DNA of 64,000 nt from Thalassotalea fonticola (GCF_032911225.1 NZ_CP136600.1:2294001-2358000), one strand, 5' to 3'; counted from the first letter of the stretch, positions 1 through 9,529 are shown. The notes: generated from the letters alone by a model not told the origin. Translations and numbers: made by a program.

Positions 1-1
1 A

Positions 2-1105
2 CAAGATGAACTGACTGATAAAGCCAAAGAAAATAATACTTCTTATTGGTGGTTTGCTCGCAATTCAGACTCTAGCCTTAAACCATTCATATTAAACATA
101 GACGGTGATGACTATGAATGGGGCGTACGCTATAAGTTTTTTCAATATCCTGTAGGCCATGCAAATGAACATAAGAACAATAAAGTTCACATTAAATATA
201 TTCCGATAGACAACAATAATGTTGCACCTTATTTAGACCACCCGTTAAAGACTTTTGTTGATAATGGTATTGACTATATTCAATATCTTAGCCTACCCGC
301 TGAAGAGCTTGCCCTTGCTCAAGAGAAAGTTGCCGATGAAAATTTATGGATTAAGTCTGTTCAAGCAGGTTACGAAGTCTATACCGGGGAATTTACTATA
401 GGGAATAAATATTTTAAAACACTTGTAGACACCAGCGCTCCAGAAAGTCCTGATAACTTATCAGCCACACAGACTGATAATGTGGTTAACTTATCGTGGG
501 ATCACATTTCTGAAGACGCGCTGCAAGGTTATAAAATTTATCGCTCTGTAAATGAAGGTATTTTTGAGTTATTAACTGACAATATATACTCGAATGACTT
601 TATTGATGCAGACATTTTAGCTGATGTAAGCTACGAGTATTATGTTACCGCTTACGATCGTTCTTTTAATGAATCTAGCGCTTCTCAAACAGTGCAGGTG
701 AATTTTGATGAAACAAACTCTGCTCCACAATGGCAGCAACAAAGCTTTACTTTAGACGATGTTTTAGCGGAGCAGAATTTTAGTATTCAGCTTATTGATT
801 ACGTAACTGACCATGATGGAGATCTGTTAAGTTTTTCGCTTGTTTCTGGCCCTGCTTGGTTATCTATATCTGCTCAAGGGCAATTAGCAGGAACACCTCC
901 TGAAAGTGATGTCGGCTTAATAAGTATTGTTATAAGTGTAACTGATGATATTACCCCTGAAGCAAGCGCTGACATAAACTTCACTGTTTATAAAAATGAA
1001 ACGCCTGACCCCCCGGTAACTCTTGAAGAGCCTAAAAGCTCTGGTGGAGGTAGCGTTTATTTCGCGCTTGCCCTGTCCGTTTTTTTAATAAGACGAAAAC
1101 TATAA
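2..1105 (+). CDS. Surface/secreted protein, C-terminal part, with FN3-like and Ig-like domains and GlyGly-CTERM tail (5' truncated by window edge)
   Basis: The frame is open from base 2 to the stop at 1103-1105, so the gene starts outside the window. The visible part has a region of about 135 residues with no recognised domain. It is followed by a fibronectin type III-like module (from 'APESPDNLSATQ'; later 'GYKIYRSVNEG') and a putative-Ig/cadherin-like module with 'DHDGDLLSFSL' and 'GQLAGTPP'. The C-terminus has the form GGGS, a hydrophobic stretch of about 14 residues, then RRK. This is the GlyGly-CTERM pattern, processed by rhombosortase in related marine gammaproteobacteria. The protein is therefore expected to be exported and anchored or released at the cell surface. 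Catalytic domains, if any, would lie upstream; 'YWWFARNSD' and 'YKFFQYP' could belong to a secreted hydrolase, but this cannot be assigned. Confidence 0.75.
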   Translation, partial: QDELTDKAKENNTSYWWFARNSDSSLKPFILNIDGDDYEWGVRYKFFQYPVGHANEHKNNKVHIKYIPIDNNNVAPYLDHPLKTFVDNGIDYIQYLSLPAEELALAQEKVADENLWIKSVQAGYEVYTGEFTIGNKYFKTLVDTSAPESPDNLSATQTDNVVNLSWDHISEDALQGYKIYRSVNEGIFELLTDNIYSNDFIDADILADVSYEYYVTAYDRSFNESSASQTVQVNFDETNSAPQWQQQSFTLDDVLAEQNFSIQLIDYVTDHDGDLLSFSLVSGPAWLSISAQGQLAGTPPESDVGLISIVISVTDDITPEASADINFTVYKNETPDPPVTLEEPKSSGGGSVYFALALSVFLIRRKL

Positions 1106-1200
1106 TTGCATTTAAAAAATATATATTTGCTGTCTCTGCTATTTTATGAATTTTTTGTGCATAATAGAATTATCATAAAAAAAATAAGATGAGATCTAAG

Positions 1201-1344
1201 ATGACAGCTAAAAAAAGACAACCGAAGAAAAAGCCAAGCAAGCATAAAGAAGTAAAAGCACAAACAAAGTGGTCAGATAATGTCTTTCTTTATACGGTAT
1301 TTATTGTGGTGCCATTGCTTGTTGTATTGCTTTTAGTGCTTTAA
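1201..1344 (+). CDS. Small basic single-pass membrane protein, hypothetical (47 aa)
   Basis: A short reading frame encodes a strongly basic N-terminal half (MTAKKRQPKKKPSKHK) followed by one hydrophobic helix of about 18 residues that runs to the stop. This is the organisation of a small inner-membrane protein with a cytoplasmic basic tail. An in-frame ATG at 1189 would add four residues (MRSK), and the choice between the two starts is open because neither has a strong ribosome binding site. TA-rich promoter-like sequence (CATAATAG, TATCAT) lies just upstream. The gene ends 9 bp before the convergent stop of the diguanylate cyclase. I do not recognise the family. Confidence 0.5.
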   Translation: MTAKKRQPKKKPSKHKEVKAQTKWSDNVFLYTVFIVVPLLVVLLLVL

Positions 1345-1353
1345 TTGAAGTAA

Positions 1354-2541
1354 CTAAACACTAACATTATTACGCCCTGATTTTTTAGCTTTATACAAAG
1401 CTTGATCGGCAACTTTTAATGTTTGTTCAAAATTTTGTTTATTAGATCTGATCGCCACGCCAATAGAAATAGTAACACTTACTTTTTTATTGTTACTTTT
1501 ACCATTCGATCGTTCCTCTTTAGTTTGCCTTTTAGGATCACGAATTACCATTTTATATTTGGCAATTAACTTACGTATTCGCTCTAGCTCTTGTTTACTT
1601 TGCACAAGTGATTTTCTTGGGAATACAATAGTGAACTCCTCTCCACCATAACGAAAAATTTTGCCGCCCTTTTTCACTTCGCTTAATTTACTGGCAACCA
1701 ATTTCAATACTTGATCGCCAATATCATGACCATACTTATCATTGAATTTTTTAAAGTGATCAATATCAACCATTGCTATTGTGTATGAACTTCCCAACGA
1801 AAGGGATAATTGCTTTAGCGCTCGTCTAGATGGCAAGCCGGTAAGTTCATCACGATAAGCCAATGAATATGAATCGACCACCACCACCAAAATATAGTAA
1901 CTAACCAATATAGTTAGAGTAATACTCCAAGGTAAGTCTAATAATTGATAATGTTCAAAACTCCATACCAGCACACTCACTAAAAGAGCAACCACTGACA
2001 AACTTGCAGTGCTTATACTTCGCCATAAGAGTAATAAAATAACGGTGAATAAAGGGACTTCAATAGGTAAATATGCCCCCCATGTTATAGAGTATTCGTT
2101 GGCTTTTAAAAACAGTAAAAACACATCGGAAGTAAACAGCCATAAATAAGCTGTAACACCACAAAGTACGATCAAAATTAGTTGGTAAAAACCATGCACT
2201 GACAGTACACCACGGTCTTTAATTAAGCCTAATAAACCACAAACAAGAAAACCATTTACCACTAACCAATTATTATTGGCTACAAGCCAGTTTGACCATG
2301 CCATGTTGGTGTTAATGGTGATATAAAACAGGCCTAAAATTGCGCTAAGAAAAGCAATACTACTATGGCTAAAGTAGGAAGAAAATAAAATAGTGATGAT
2401 GAACAATCCATATAAAGATTGTTCGAAAATAGAAATTTTGGCAAGCCAAAAATGTTGAGTTTCCATTACTCCTAAAAAGATGGCTCCAATAATGAGCAAA
2501 CTACTTAATGTGGCTTTAAATCCCTTAGCAACATTTTCCAA
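1354..2541 (-). CDS. Membrane diguanylate cyclase (GGDEF domain)
   Basis: The first roughly 220 residues are a series of hydrophobic segments (about seven or eight predicted membrane helices). A C-terminal GGDEF domain follows, with 'DELTGLPSRRAL', the metal-binding 'MVDIDHFKKFND' and the active-site signature GGEEF at residues 299-303. An intact GGEEF predicts synthesis of cyclic-di-GMP from two GTP at the inner membrane. No RxxD inhibitory site is visible five residues before the signature, so classical product inhibition may be absent. A lysine/arginine-rich insertion lies late in the GGDEF domain (around 'RDPKRQTKEERSNGKSNNKK'). The sensory ligand cannot be read from the sequence. The gene looks monocistronic; an AT-rich palindrome lies about 45-60 bp upstream of its start. 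Confidence 0.9.
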   Translation of the reverse strand: MENVAKGFKATLSSLLIIGAIFLGVMETQHFWLAKISIFEQSLYGLFIITILFSSYFSHSSIAFLSAILGLFYITINTNMAWSNWLVANNNWLVVNGFLVCGLLGLIKDRGVLSVHGFYQLILIVLCGVTAYLWLFTSDVFLLFLKANEYSITWGAYLPIEVPLFTVILLLLWRSISTASLSVVALLVSVLVWSFEHYQLLDLPWSITLTILVSYYILVVVVDSYSLAYRDELTGLPSRRALKQLSLSLGSSYTIAMVDIDHFKKFNDKYGHDIGDQVLKLVASKLSEVKKGGKIFRYGGEEFTIVFPRKSLVQSKQELERIRKLIAKYKMVIRDPKRQTKEERSNGKSNNKKVSVTISIGVAIRSNKQNFEQTLKVADQALYKAKKSGRNNVSV

Positions 2542-2583
2542 ACAAAACTCCGTATTAGCAAGCCAAAAGTTTATTATTTATCT

Positions 2584-2600
2584 AACATTATCATAATGTT
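2584..2600. repeat. Short palindrome upstream of diguanylate cyclase
   Basis: AACATTAT-C-ATAATGTT is a perfect inverted repeat with 8-bp arms. It lies between the stop of the VF530 gene and the start of the GGDEF gene, both on the minus strand. It could be a protein-binding site or a weak terminator hairpin, but there is no clear T-run. Confidence 0.4.
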
Positions 2601-2648
2601 GTTTTATTTAGAGAGTAATTTTAGTTTATTTTTGAATAATAGTTATAA

Positions 2649-3059
2649 TTATTTATGTTTTGCCCAAGGATCAAATTTTCCTGCGTTTCTTGAACGTGTT
2701 TTTTCTGCTTTTTTTACTCTAACTTCTTCGGCATGTTCAAGCGTTAGCGCAAGTGGCTCTCTAGGTTCTAATCCGTCTCTAAACCCTCTTGCTCTTGGTG
2801 GCATTTCAAATTCTTTATCGTCTGGCTTTGGCATTCTTTTAAATTTATACAAATAAAAGTCTTCAAGTTTTTCACGAGCCCATTCTGTTTTCTTTAAGAA
2901 TTTTAAACTTGAAGTAATACTTGGGTTTGTTTTAAAGCAATTGATATTGGTATAAGCGGCAAGAATTTCAAAGCCATAATGATCAACCAACTCATTAACC
3001 AACACATCAAGCTTTAAACCATGCAATGGATTATTTTGCTGTTCTTCAACTGTACTCAT
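2649..3059 (-). CDS. VF530 family (DUF2132) putative DNA-binding protein
   Basis: The 136-aa product contains the compact VF530 domain near its N-terminus: '[20 protein letters not shown]', then '[26 protein letters not shown]'. This small helical fold is common in Vibrio and Alteromonadales and is annotated as DNA-binding by structural similarity. Its cellular role is not established. A basic tail ([25 protein letters not shown]) follows. I chose the ATG at 3059 because AGGTAAG precedes it at good spacing and the conserved domain starts shortly after. A longer frame to 3098 has no such support. It stands alone between the cyclase and the divergent RNase H gene. Confidence 0.8.
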   Translation of the reverse strand: MSTVEEQQNNPLHGLKLDVLVNELVDHYGFEILAAYTNINCFKTNPSITSSLKFLKKTEWAREKLEDFYLYKFKRMPKPDDKEFEMPPRARGFRDGLEPREPLALTLEHAEEVRVKKAEKTRSRNAGKFDPWAKHK

Positions 3060-3241
3060 CAACTTACCTAAATTTTTATTTATAAATGGCCTAAACAATA
3101 ACTAGATTATAAATTCAGTCGGCGTAATTAGATAGCTTTATCCAATAAACAATCGCAAAGGGAAAAATAAAGTAGCAAAGTAAATATAGTCACTTTATTA
3201 TCTGTGTTGGAATTTAATATCAAATAAAATAAAGAAGTTTA

Positions 3242-4027
3242 ATGGCTAAAAAATATTACGTTGTTTGGAAAGGCACAAAAACGGGTGTCTTTGATGCATG
3301 GTCTACGGTGCAATCATTAACATCGGGGCAAGCCGATGCGCAATTTATGGGATTCCCCTCAAAAGCAGAAGCGGAGGCAGCTTTTCAATCTACCTATAGC
3401 AAAGCACTGATGAAGCGTTCTTTAACGAAATCACCTAATCAATCATCTACAACAACGAGTAAAACAAAGCCCGCTAGTAGCTCTAAAACGGCGATACCAG
3501 CAAAAATTTCTGACATTAATATTTATTGTGATGGCGCATGCTCACCTAACCCCGGTAAATCAGGTACAGGTATGGCTGTTTATGTTAAAAATGAGCTAAA
3601 AGAGCTTTGGTATGGTTTACACCAAGCAATGGGAACCAATAATACCGCCGAATTAAACGGCATGTTAGAAGCATTTCGCTATGCTTCACCATTCATTGCT
3701 AAAGGGCAAACAGTACAAGTTCTATCAGATTCAAAATATTCCATTGATTGCATAACTAAATGGGCAAAAGGCTGGCAGGCAAAAGGTTGGACTAGAGGTA
3801 AAGGTGAAGAAATTAAAAACCTCGAGATCATCAAAGAGTGTTTCACTTTATATAAACAACTAAACGCTAATTTAATTATCTCTCACGTAAAAGGTCATGC
3901 CAATATTGAAGGCAATGAACTTTCAGACAGAATGGCCGTATTAGCAAGAAAACAAAAAGAGCCAGGCTTTATTTCTTATACCAAGACTCTTGATATTAAA
4001 ACCATCCTCGCTATGGAGTCTGGTTAG
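3242..4027 (+). CDS. Ribonuclease HI with N-terminal viroplasmin (Caulimo_VI) domain
   Basis: Residues 1-55 form a viroplasmin-like hybrid-binding module (KKYYVVWKGTKTGVFDAW). A Ser/Thr/Lys-rich linker follows, then an RNase H domain from about residue 91. The four catalytic carboxylates are visible: D97 in 'YCDG', E137 in 'TAELNG', D163 in 'LSDSKYS' and D229 in 'NELSDRM'. A 'GKGEEIKN' loop and the 'SHVKGHAN' motif also fit RNase HI. The enzyme should cut the RNA strand of RNA:DNA hybrids in the cytoplasm. The domain order matches the eukaryote-type RNase H1 architecture found in many bacteria alongside a classical rnhA, so this may be a second RNase H. It converges with the GH10 gene. Confidence 0.9.
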   Translation: MAKKYYVVWKGTKTGVFDAWSTVQSLTSGQADAQFMGFPSKAEAEAAFQSTYSKALMKRSLTKSPNQSSTTTSKTKPASSSKTAIPAKISDINIYCDGACSPNPGKSGTGMAVYVKNELKELWYGLHQAMGTNNTAELNGMLEAFRYASPFIAKGQTVQVLSDSKYSIDCITKWAKGWQAKGWTRGKGEEIKNLEIIKECFTLYKQLNANLIISHVKGHANIEGNELSDRMAVLARKQKEPGFISYTKTLDIKTILAMESG

Positions 4028-4035
4028 TTATAAAT

Positions 4036-4060
4036 GAAAACCAGCCATTCGCCGGTTTTC
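4036..4060. terminator. Hairpin between convergent RNase H and GH10 genes, probable bidirectional terminator
   Basis: GAAAACC (4036-4042) pairs with GGTTTTC (4054-4060), with extra GC pairing inside. It sits 9 bp after the RNase H stop and 14 bp after the GH10 stop on the other strand. T-runs on either side are weak, so termination is inferred from position and structure. Confidence 0.5.
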
Positions 4061-4073
4061 AATACTTCTTTAG

Positions 4074-5252
4074 CTATTTGCTCTGCTCTAACACATTCTG
4101 AATATCATAATAGGCTTTTTGCGGTTGATAATTTTCATCCCAAATACCCGTTGTTATGGTCTTTTTGTTGCGAAAGTGTGGGCCGTCAGCTATCGTCCAA
4201 GCATTCCATGATACAACGCCGGTTTTACGGTTATTTAATAATGTTTGCACAATGTTAGCGTACGCTTTACCTACTAATTCAGCTTGATATGGCTTATCTT
4301 TATTCAAGTGTATATTGTTTTCAGTAACATGAAATTCGAAATTATTGGCGTGTGACCATTTTATCAGTTGATCAAACGTATTGATCGCGTCGCTATCCGG
4401 ATCTGAAAATTCTGTGTACTCGGCGCGAAAATGAGCTTGCCAACCAATACCATCAACGCGTAAACCTAAATAACGCAGATAAATCACCAGCTCTTTCATT
4501 AACGCTATTGATTCAGGTGTTGTCATTCTATGCTGGTTAATGATCATTTTTAGATTTGGCGCATATTTATTCGCTTCAATAAATGATCGAACAATATATT
4601 TAGGTACACCCAGTTTTTTTAATAAAGGAAACTGATCAGGAATATCGGTAATAAATCCCATAGTTGTCCAAGGGTTTTCCCATTCTTTAACACCAGGTTT
4701 AGGGCCAAACCAAGTCCCTTCTTCAGTGATTGTTTCATTAACCACATCAAACCACTTTACGTGAGGTTCATTATTGTAACGTGCTGCCAATGCTTGCATA
4801 AATTCAATAAGGTTTGTCTCTAACTCTTGTGCTGTTCGTTTATCATTTTTTGCCCATCTGGATACTTGCGGGCTTATTGGGCCATGTATACGCACCAACT
4901 GATTATTTTTCTTGGCGATAGCAATCCAATGATCCGGTTTTTGCCATTGCCATTTGCCTGGAGCAGAGTGAATATGTGACTGCTTATAGATATTTGCCGG
5001 AGTAATATAACTAAATTCATTATTTAGCAACTCACCTTTAGGGCCAAACAATTCTCCATATTGAATCGTTCCACCGATATAGACATTTTCAGGATACTTA
5101 TCTGCCACGATATCTTTAAACCGCCTCCCTTCTGGAGCTTTTATTGAATTGCTTTCAGATTCCACATCATCAGCCTGTACTTGCATACAACCAAAGAGCA
5201 AACCGATTAAAAGTATTGGTAAAGATTTTTTCATTGTTAAAGTGTTAACCAT
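4074..5252 (-). CDS. GH10 family endo-beta-1,4-xylanase-like lipoprotein
   Basis: A signal sequence ends in the lipobox LLFGC (Cys22), so the enzyme should be lipid-anchored in the envelope. The (beta/alpha)8 GH10 domain spans about residues 45-388. The acid/base is E173 in 'WFDVVNETI' and the likely nucleophile is E311 in 'FHVTENN'. Barrel motifs 'RIHGPISPQVSRWAKN' and 'VDGIGWQAHF' are also visible. The nucleophile motif departs from the classical ITELD, which fits a divergent GH10 clade rather than a standard xylanase. The start at 5252 lies 5 bp after the MFS stop, with GGAT upstream; an in-frame ATG at 5234 is also possible. Tight spacing indicates co-transcription with the permease. The substrate is inferred as a xylan-like backbone. 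Confidence 0.85.
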   Translation of the reverse strand: MVNTLTMKKSLPILLIGLLFGCMQVQADDVESESNSIKAPEGRRFKDIVADKYPENVYIGGTIQYGELFGPKGELLNNEFSYITPANIYKQSHIHSAPGKWQWQKPDHWIAIAKKNNQLVRIHGPISPQVSRWAKNDKRTAQELETNLIEFMQALAARYNNEPHVKWFDVVNETITEEGTWFGPKPGVKEWENPWTTMGFITDIPDQFPLLKKLGVPKYIVRSFIEANKYAPNLKMIINQHRMTTPESIALMKELVIYLRYLGLRVDGIGWQAHFRAEYTEFSDPDSDAINTFDQLIKWSHANNFEFHVTENNIHLNKDKPYQAELVGKAYANIVQTLLNNRKTGVVSWNAWTIADGPHFRNKKTITTGIWDENYQPQKAYYDIQNVLEQSK

Positions 5253-5257
5253 TTAAA

Positions 5258-6559
5258 CTATCCGAGCCTGATGCTCGCTCCTTTAAGACCGTAAAATACG
5301 ATATATAAATAACAAAAAACCGGCACTATAAACGCTAATTGAATACCAATTAAATCTGAGAACATGCCTTGAATCATTGGAATAACTGCCCCGCCCGCAA
5401 TAGCAAGGCACATTAAACCAGATCCTTGACTGGTAGAGTTTCCTAAATCTTTTATCCCTAAGGTAAAAATAGTAGGGAACATTATTGAATTACATAACCC
5501 CACAGCTAAAATAGCCCACATAGCGATGGCACCTTCGCTAACCACTGCGGTTAGCACTAGTGCAGCAGCTATAAGCGCATTAAAAGTAAGGATTTTGTTT
5601 GCTGCTACATAGCGCATTACTGCTGCGCCGATAAAACGCCCCACCATAGCCCCTCCCCAATAATAAGCCACATACTTAGCTGCTTGTGATTGAGAAAAAC
5701 CTACGATATGTTCTTCACCTAGAAAATTAATAATTAAACTACCAATGGCAACTTCAGCACCTACGTATACAAATATCCCTCCGGCACCAAGAAGCAAGTG
5801 CGGAGTTTTCCATACTGATATTTTGGCTTCATTTACATCCGTTTTATTGTCATTTTCATCTCGATGTAAATTGGGCAATTTCAACGCAACAAAAATAACA
5901 GCTAAGCAAAACAAAATGCAGGCAACAACTAAGTAAGGGAGCTTAACTGAATTTGCCTGCTCAGTTTTTACTATGGCTTGTTCAGCCATCGATAGCTGAG
6001 CAATTTCTTCTACGCCAAGTGCTACAGATGCCAAGATAAAAGCACCACCAATCAACGGTGCTATCGTCGTACCGAGTGAATTAAATGCTTGCGTTAAAGT
6101 CAGTCTACTTGAAGCTGTTTTGACCGGCCCAAGTAAAGTAACGTATGGATTAGCAGAAACTTGTAAAAAGGTGATACCTGAAGCTAACACAAAAAGTGCC
6201 AGTAAAAATATAGGGTACGATTGAATTGCAGCAGCAGGATAAAACGTTAAACAACCCGTGCCAGCAATACACAAGCCAGTAATAATTCCTGACTTATAGC
6301 CTATTTTTTTGACTATATTACCGGCAGGAATCGAGACGAGAAAATAAGCACTAAAAAAGCAAAATTGCACCAACATTGCTTGCGTATAATTTAGATCAAA
6401 TACATTTTTTAAATGCGGTATTAATATGTCATTCAAACAGGCAACAAAACCCCACATAAAAAACAATGACGTTAGAATGATCAAAGTGAAATTTGCACTT
6501 AAACCAACGTCAGAATTGTTTGTGTTGCTCAATTGACTTTTAGTTTGCAAGTCAGACAT
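5258..6559 (-). CDS. FucP-like MFS sugar permease (copy 1)
   Basis: This 433-aa, 12-helix major facilitator protein belongs to the L-fucose/glucose/galactose:H+ symporter group (FucP/GluP). '[21 protein letters not shown]' near the N-terminus and '[13 protein letters not shown]' are hallmarks of that group. It should import a monosaccharide released in the periplasm. Fucose is plausible given the GH29 in the locus, but xylose or galactose cannot be excluded. It is a close paralogue of the permease at 26624-27916. It leads an operon with the GH10 gene and is transcribed divergently from the LacI gene across a 284-bp region that carries operator site a. Confidence 0.88.
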   Translation of the reverse strand: MSDLQTKSQLSNTNNSDVGLSANFTLIILTSLFFMWGFVACLNDILIPHLKNVFDLNYTQAMLVQFCFFSAYFLVSIPAGNIVKKIGYKSGIITGLCIAGTGCLTFYPAAAIQSYPIFLLALFVLASGITFLQVSANPYVTLLGPVKTASSRLTLTQAFNSLGTTIAPLIGGAFILASVALGVEEIAQLSMAEQAIVKTEQANSVKLPYLVVACILFCLAVIFVALKLPNLHRDENDNKTDVNEAKISVWKTPHLLLGAGGIFVYVGAEVAIGSLIINFLGEEHIVGFSQSQAAKYVAYYWGGAMVGRFIGAAVMRYVAANKILTFNALIAAALVLTAVVSEGAIAMWAILAVGLCNSIMFPTIFTLGIKDLGNSTSQGSGLMCLAIAGGAVIPMIQGMFSDLIGIQLAFIVPVFCYLYIVFYGLKGASIRLG

Positions 6560-6703
6560 ACAGAACCTTTATTTTATAAAATGAGATTAATCTAAATTTT
6601 AGAAACATTTTAATGATATTTCTCGCAATTCTAGCCATAAATTAAATTAACAACCTAACGAGTATAAATATTTTTGATGTAGCACTATAACGGAAGCTTT
6701 TCC

Positions 6704-6719
6704 TGTAAATCAATATAAA
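6704..6719 (+). promoter_or_regulatory. Degenerate copy of second shared motif TGTAAA-N4-TATAAA
   Basis: A direct hexamer repeat, TGTAAA then TATAAA separated by four bases, lies 21 bp upstream of operator a in the same orientation as the copy at 14865. One mismatch in the second hexamer makes this the weakest copy. Confidence 0.35.
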
Positions 6720-6740
6720 TTTCTAATTTTACCGCCCGTA

Positions 6741-6756
6741 TTGACAACGTTATCTA
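6741..6756 (+). promoter_or_regulatory. LacI-type operator, site a
   Basis: TTGACAACGTTATCTA matches the 16-bp palindrome shared by the locus and has the central CG expected for a LacI-family operator. It lies in the divergent region between the MFS permease (start 6559) and the LacI gene (start 6844), so it can control both. TTGACA can serve as the -35 box toward lacI. Confidence 0.75.
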
Positions 6757-6801
6757 TTTTATTGCATAGTTGTTTTCAATGAAAAGTATAACGATCAATT
6801 T

Positions 6802-6817
6802 AACTGAACGATATCAG
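6802..6817 (+). promoter_or_regulatory. Possible secondary LacI operator in front of lacI copy 1
   Basis: The right half ACGATATCAG is identical to site e read on the minus strand, but the left half diverges. The sequence also lies in its own palindrome (TAACTGA at 6801-6807, TCAGTTA at 6814-6820). Its place between promoter and start codon would suit autorepression. This is a weak call based on a half-site. Confidence 0.35.
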
Positions 6818-6843
6818 TTAGATTTTAATTAGGAAAGCCAACG

Positions 6844-7872
6844 TTGAGTAGAAGAATTACAATAAGAGATGTGGCTGACTTAGCTGGTGTGTCTGTAAAA
6901 ACAGTCTCGAGAGTTTTAAATAAAGAACCAAATGTTAGACCTATTATGCAAGATAAGGTTAACTCTGCTGTAGCCCAATTAAATTTTAAGCCTAACCCTC
7001 AAGCCAGAGGGTTAAGAGGCAATAAAACTTTTATACTCACCTTACTTTACTCTAATCCTAACCCTGACTATATACTTGAAGTACAAAATGGGGCCATGGA
7101 ACAGGGAAATGCAGAGGGATATAACTTACAGATATTTCCTTGTGATCATAAAAATGAAAATTTAATTGAAACGGTTAGCTCATTTCTAGAAGCTTCACCA
7201 CAAGATGGCGTTATTCTTACCCTTCCCCTTAGTGATAATCTGCAACTGATTGAACTGTTAGAAAAGAAAGGCATTCCATATACGCGGATCTCACCATTTT
7301 ACAGTGAACATAATTCACCATCGGTAGGCAGTGACGACCAAAAAGCAGCGTATGATATGACTAAATACTTGATATCTTTAGGCCATACAGATATCGCTTT
7401 TATTAAAGGTCATCCTGATCACTCAGATACAGACAAACGATTTTCAGGCTATAAACAAGCTCTTAATGAATATAACCTAAGCTTAAACGAAGAAATTATA
7501 AAGCAAGGCTTTTTTACGTTTGAATCAGGTGAAGATTGTGCAAGACAACTACTTGCGCAAAAGCAAAAACCTACAGCTATTTTTGCGAGTAATGATTGTA
7601 TGGCAGCTGGAGTATTGAAAGTATCTAAACAACTTAACTTAGCAGTACCTGCAGATCTTACCATTGCAGGTTATGATGATACATCAGTGTCACAACAGGT
7701 TTGGCCGGCAATTACCACAGTAAAACAACCCATTCATCTACTTGGCAAGATGGCAACAAAGAAGCTTATTTGTAAAATAAAACAAAAGACCTGGGACGAA
7801 ATACAGTCGATATTTGAATGTGAATTAGTGCTCAGAGATTCCTCTAGTATTTGCAACAGCACCACAAATTAA
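6844..7872 (+). CDS. LacI family transcriptional regulator (copy 1)
   Basis: The N-terminal helix-turn-helix reads 'TIRDVADLAGVSVKTVSRVL', followed by the hinge helix 'PQARGLRG' and a periplasmic-binding-protein-like sensor domain to residue 342. The family represses sugar operons and releases DNA on binding a sugar ligand. The start is TTG, supported by AGGA about 10 bases upstream and by the HTH beginning immediately after. It is closely similar to the LacI at 33814, with an almost identical recognition helix, so both probably read the same operator. The next gene, a sulfatase, starts directly after its stop, so regulator and enzyme are co-transcribed. Operators a and the half-site at 6802 suggest autoregulation. 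Confidence 0.92.
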   Translation: MSRRITIRDVADLAGVSVKTVSRVLNKEPNVRPIMQDKVNSAVAQLNFKPNPQARGLRGNKTFILTLLYSNPNPDYILEVQNGAMEQGNAEGYNLQIFPCDHKNENLIETVSSFLEASPQDGVILTLPLSDNLQLIELLEKKGIPYTRISPFYSEHNSPSVGSDDQKAAYDMTKYLISLGHTDIAFIKGHPDHSDTDKRFSGYKQALNEYNLSLNEEIIKQGFFTFESGEDCARQLLAQKQKPTAIFASNDCMAAGVLKVSKQLNLAVPADLTIAGYDDTSVSQQVWPAITTVKQPIHLLGKMATKKLICKIKQKTWDEIQSIFECELVLRDSSSICNSTTN

Positions 7873-9519
7873 ATGAGAATTTCAATGAAAGTATTTAGCC
7901 ATTTTATTATCTCTACAACGGTTTTACTTAGTAGCGTGAGTTTTGCTGAGCAGCAAAAACCCAACATTTTATTACTCGTAGCTGAAGACATGAGCTCGCA
8001 TGTTAAAGCATTTGGTGACGAAATAGCCATAACGCCAAATATTGACGCACTTGCTGAAAAAAGTGTTCTATACCCAAACTCTTTTACAACTGCTGGTGTG
8101 TGCGCACCTAGCCGTACAGGTTTGATCACCGGTGTTCACCAAGCGAGTATTGGTGGTCAACATATGCGAACAAGAGATTACAAAGAGTCTTCATACCGCG
8201 CCGTTCCAGATGAAAACATTAAAGCCTTTCCTGAGCTATTACGTAAAAATGGCTATTACACTTTTGTATCATCAAAATTAGATTACCAATTTAGCGAAAT
8301 ATCAGCAAACACTGGTCCTTTTACAATATGGGATTACGAAGGCAGTAAACCAGACTGGCAAGGTAGAGAACAAGATCAGCCGTTCTTTGGCATGTATCAT
8401 TTCAACATAAGCCATGAAAGCGCCCTGTTTCCTGAAAAAATTAAAAATAACGTAGCCAAAGGCATTGTCAAACAAACAATCAAACCTGAACAAGTTACGG
8501 TTCCGGCTTATTACCCAGACACCAAAGTTGTTAGAGAAGCTATTGCTCAGGTTTATAACAATGTATCAGCAATGGACAGACAAGTTGGTGCAATATTAAA
8601 ACGATTAAAAGCAGAAGGTTTAGCCGACGAGACCATTGTAATTTGGACCACAGATCACGGTGATGGCCTACCACGAGGCAAACGTGAAATTTATGACAGC
8701 GGTATAAAAGTACCTTTAGTAGTGCATTGGCCAGAAAAATATCGACCTGAGAATATGGCAAAACACGCTGTTAATGAACAATTAATTAGCTTTGTTGATT
8801 TAGCGCCATCAATTTTAACTATGGCTAATGTTGATGTACCTGGTTACATTCAAGGCTCGGCACTATTAGCAGATAATACTTTAACTAAGCGCGAGTATGT
8901 TTTTGCTTCTAAAGATAGACTTGATGAACAATATTTTTATGAACGTGCCGTTAGAAGTAGCGAGTTTAAATACATTCGCAACTATTTACCGAATAAACCA
9001 GGTGGCACTAGATTAGCCTATCGTGAACAGCTGCCTATTATGGGTGAGTTATGGCGTACTCTGGCAAACGGTGAAATGAATGATGCACAAAAAGCTTGGT
9101 TTTTACCAAGACCCAAAGAAGAGCTGTACAGCATAATCAACGACCCGGATGAAGTAATTAATCTTGCCGAAGACCCTGCTTATAAACAGCAATTAATGCA
9201 GATGCGCAGTGCCCTTACTAACTGGCAGCACAAAGTAAAAGATTACAGTAAATTAAAAGAAATTGAGCAAGCCAATATGTTTTGGCCACACGGTAATCAA
9301 CCGGTTACCCCAGAGCCAACAATTACAGTGAATAACAAAAACTTAGCGGTACTAGCAAATAGCAATAATGGCGCCTCTCTTGGCTATCAACTTAACAAGG
9401 GTAAATGGCGTGTTTATAATCAACCATTTGTAGTTGAAAACGGTGATCAAATCACGGCCAAAGCGATACGTTATGGCTGGCAAGAAAGCCCAGAAATTCA
9501 TATCACTGTGACTAAATAA
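7873..9519 (+). CDS. S1 family sulfatase (heparan N-sulfatase-like) with C-terminal CHB_HEX-like domain
   Basis: After a signal peptide (about residues 1-25), the sulfatase domain begins with the metal-binding 'LLLVAEDM'. It carries C77 in 'VCAPSRTGLITG', the CxPSR signature whose Cys is converted to formylglycine. 'WTTDHGDG' supplies further metal ligands. The overall sequence resembles the sulfamidase-like branch (S1_8 type). Residues from about 470 ('PTITVNNKN') to the end resemble the small beta domain found at the C-terminus of some hexosaminidases and sulfatases (CHB_HEX_C_1). It probably removes a sulfate ester in the periplasm. An internal ATG at 7885 is an alternative start. It sits in the operon lacI-sulfatase-SGNH. 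Confidence 0.9.
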   Translation: MRISMKVFSHFIISTTVLLSSVSFAEQQKPNILLLVAEDMSSHVKAFGDEIAITPNIDALAEKSVLYPNSFTTAGVCAPSRTGLITGVHQASIGGQHMRTRDYKESSYRAVPDENIKAFPELLRKNGYYTFVSSKLDYQFSEISANTGPFTIWDYEGSKPDWQGREQDQPFFGMYHFNISHESALFPEKIKNNVAKGIVKQTIKPEQVTVPAYYPDTKVVREAIAQVYNNVSAMDRQVGAILKRLKAEGLADETIVIWTTDHGDGLPRGKREIYDSGIKVPLVVHWPEKYRPENMAKHAVNEQLISFVDLAPSILTMANVDVPGYIQGSALLADNTLTKREYVFASKDRLDEQYFYERAVRSSEFKYIRNYLPNKPGGTRLAYREQLPIMGELWRTLANGEMNDAQKAWFLPRPKEELYSIINDPDEVINLAEDPAYKQQLMQMRSALTNWQHKVKDYSKLKEIEQANMFWPHGNQPVTPEPTITVNNKNLAVLANSNNGASLGYQLNKGKWRVYNQPFVVENGDQITAKAIRYGWQESPEIHITVTK

Positions 9520-9529
9520 GAAGAATCTA

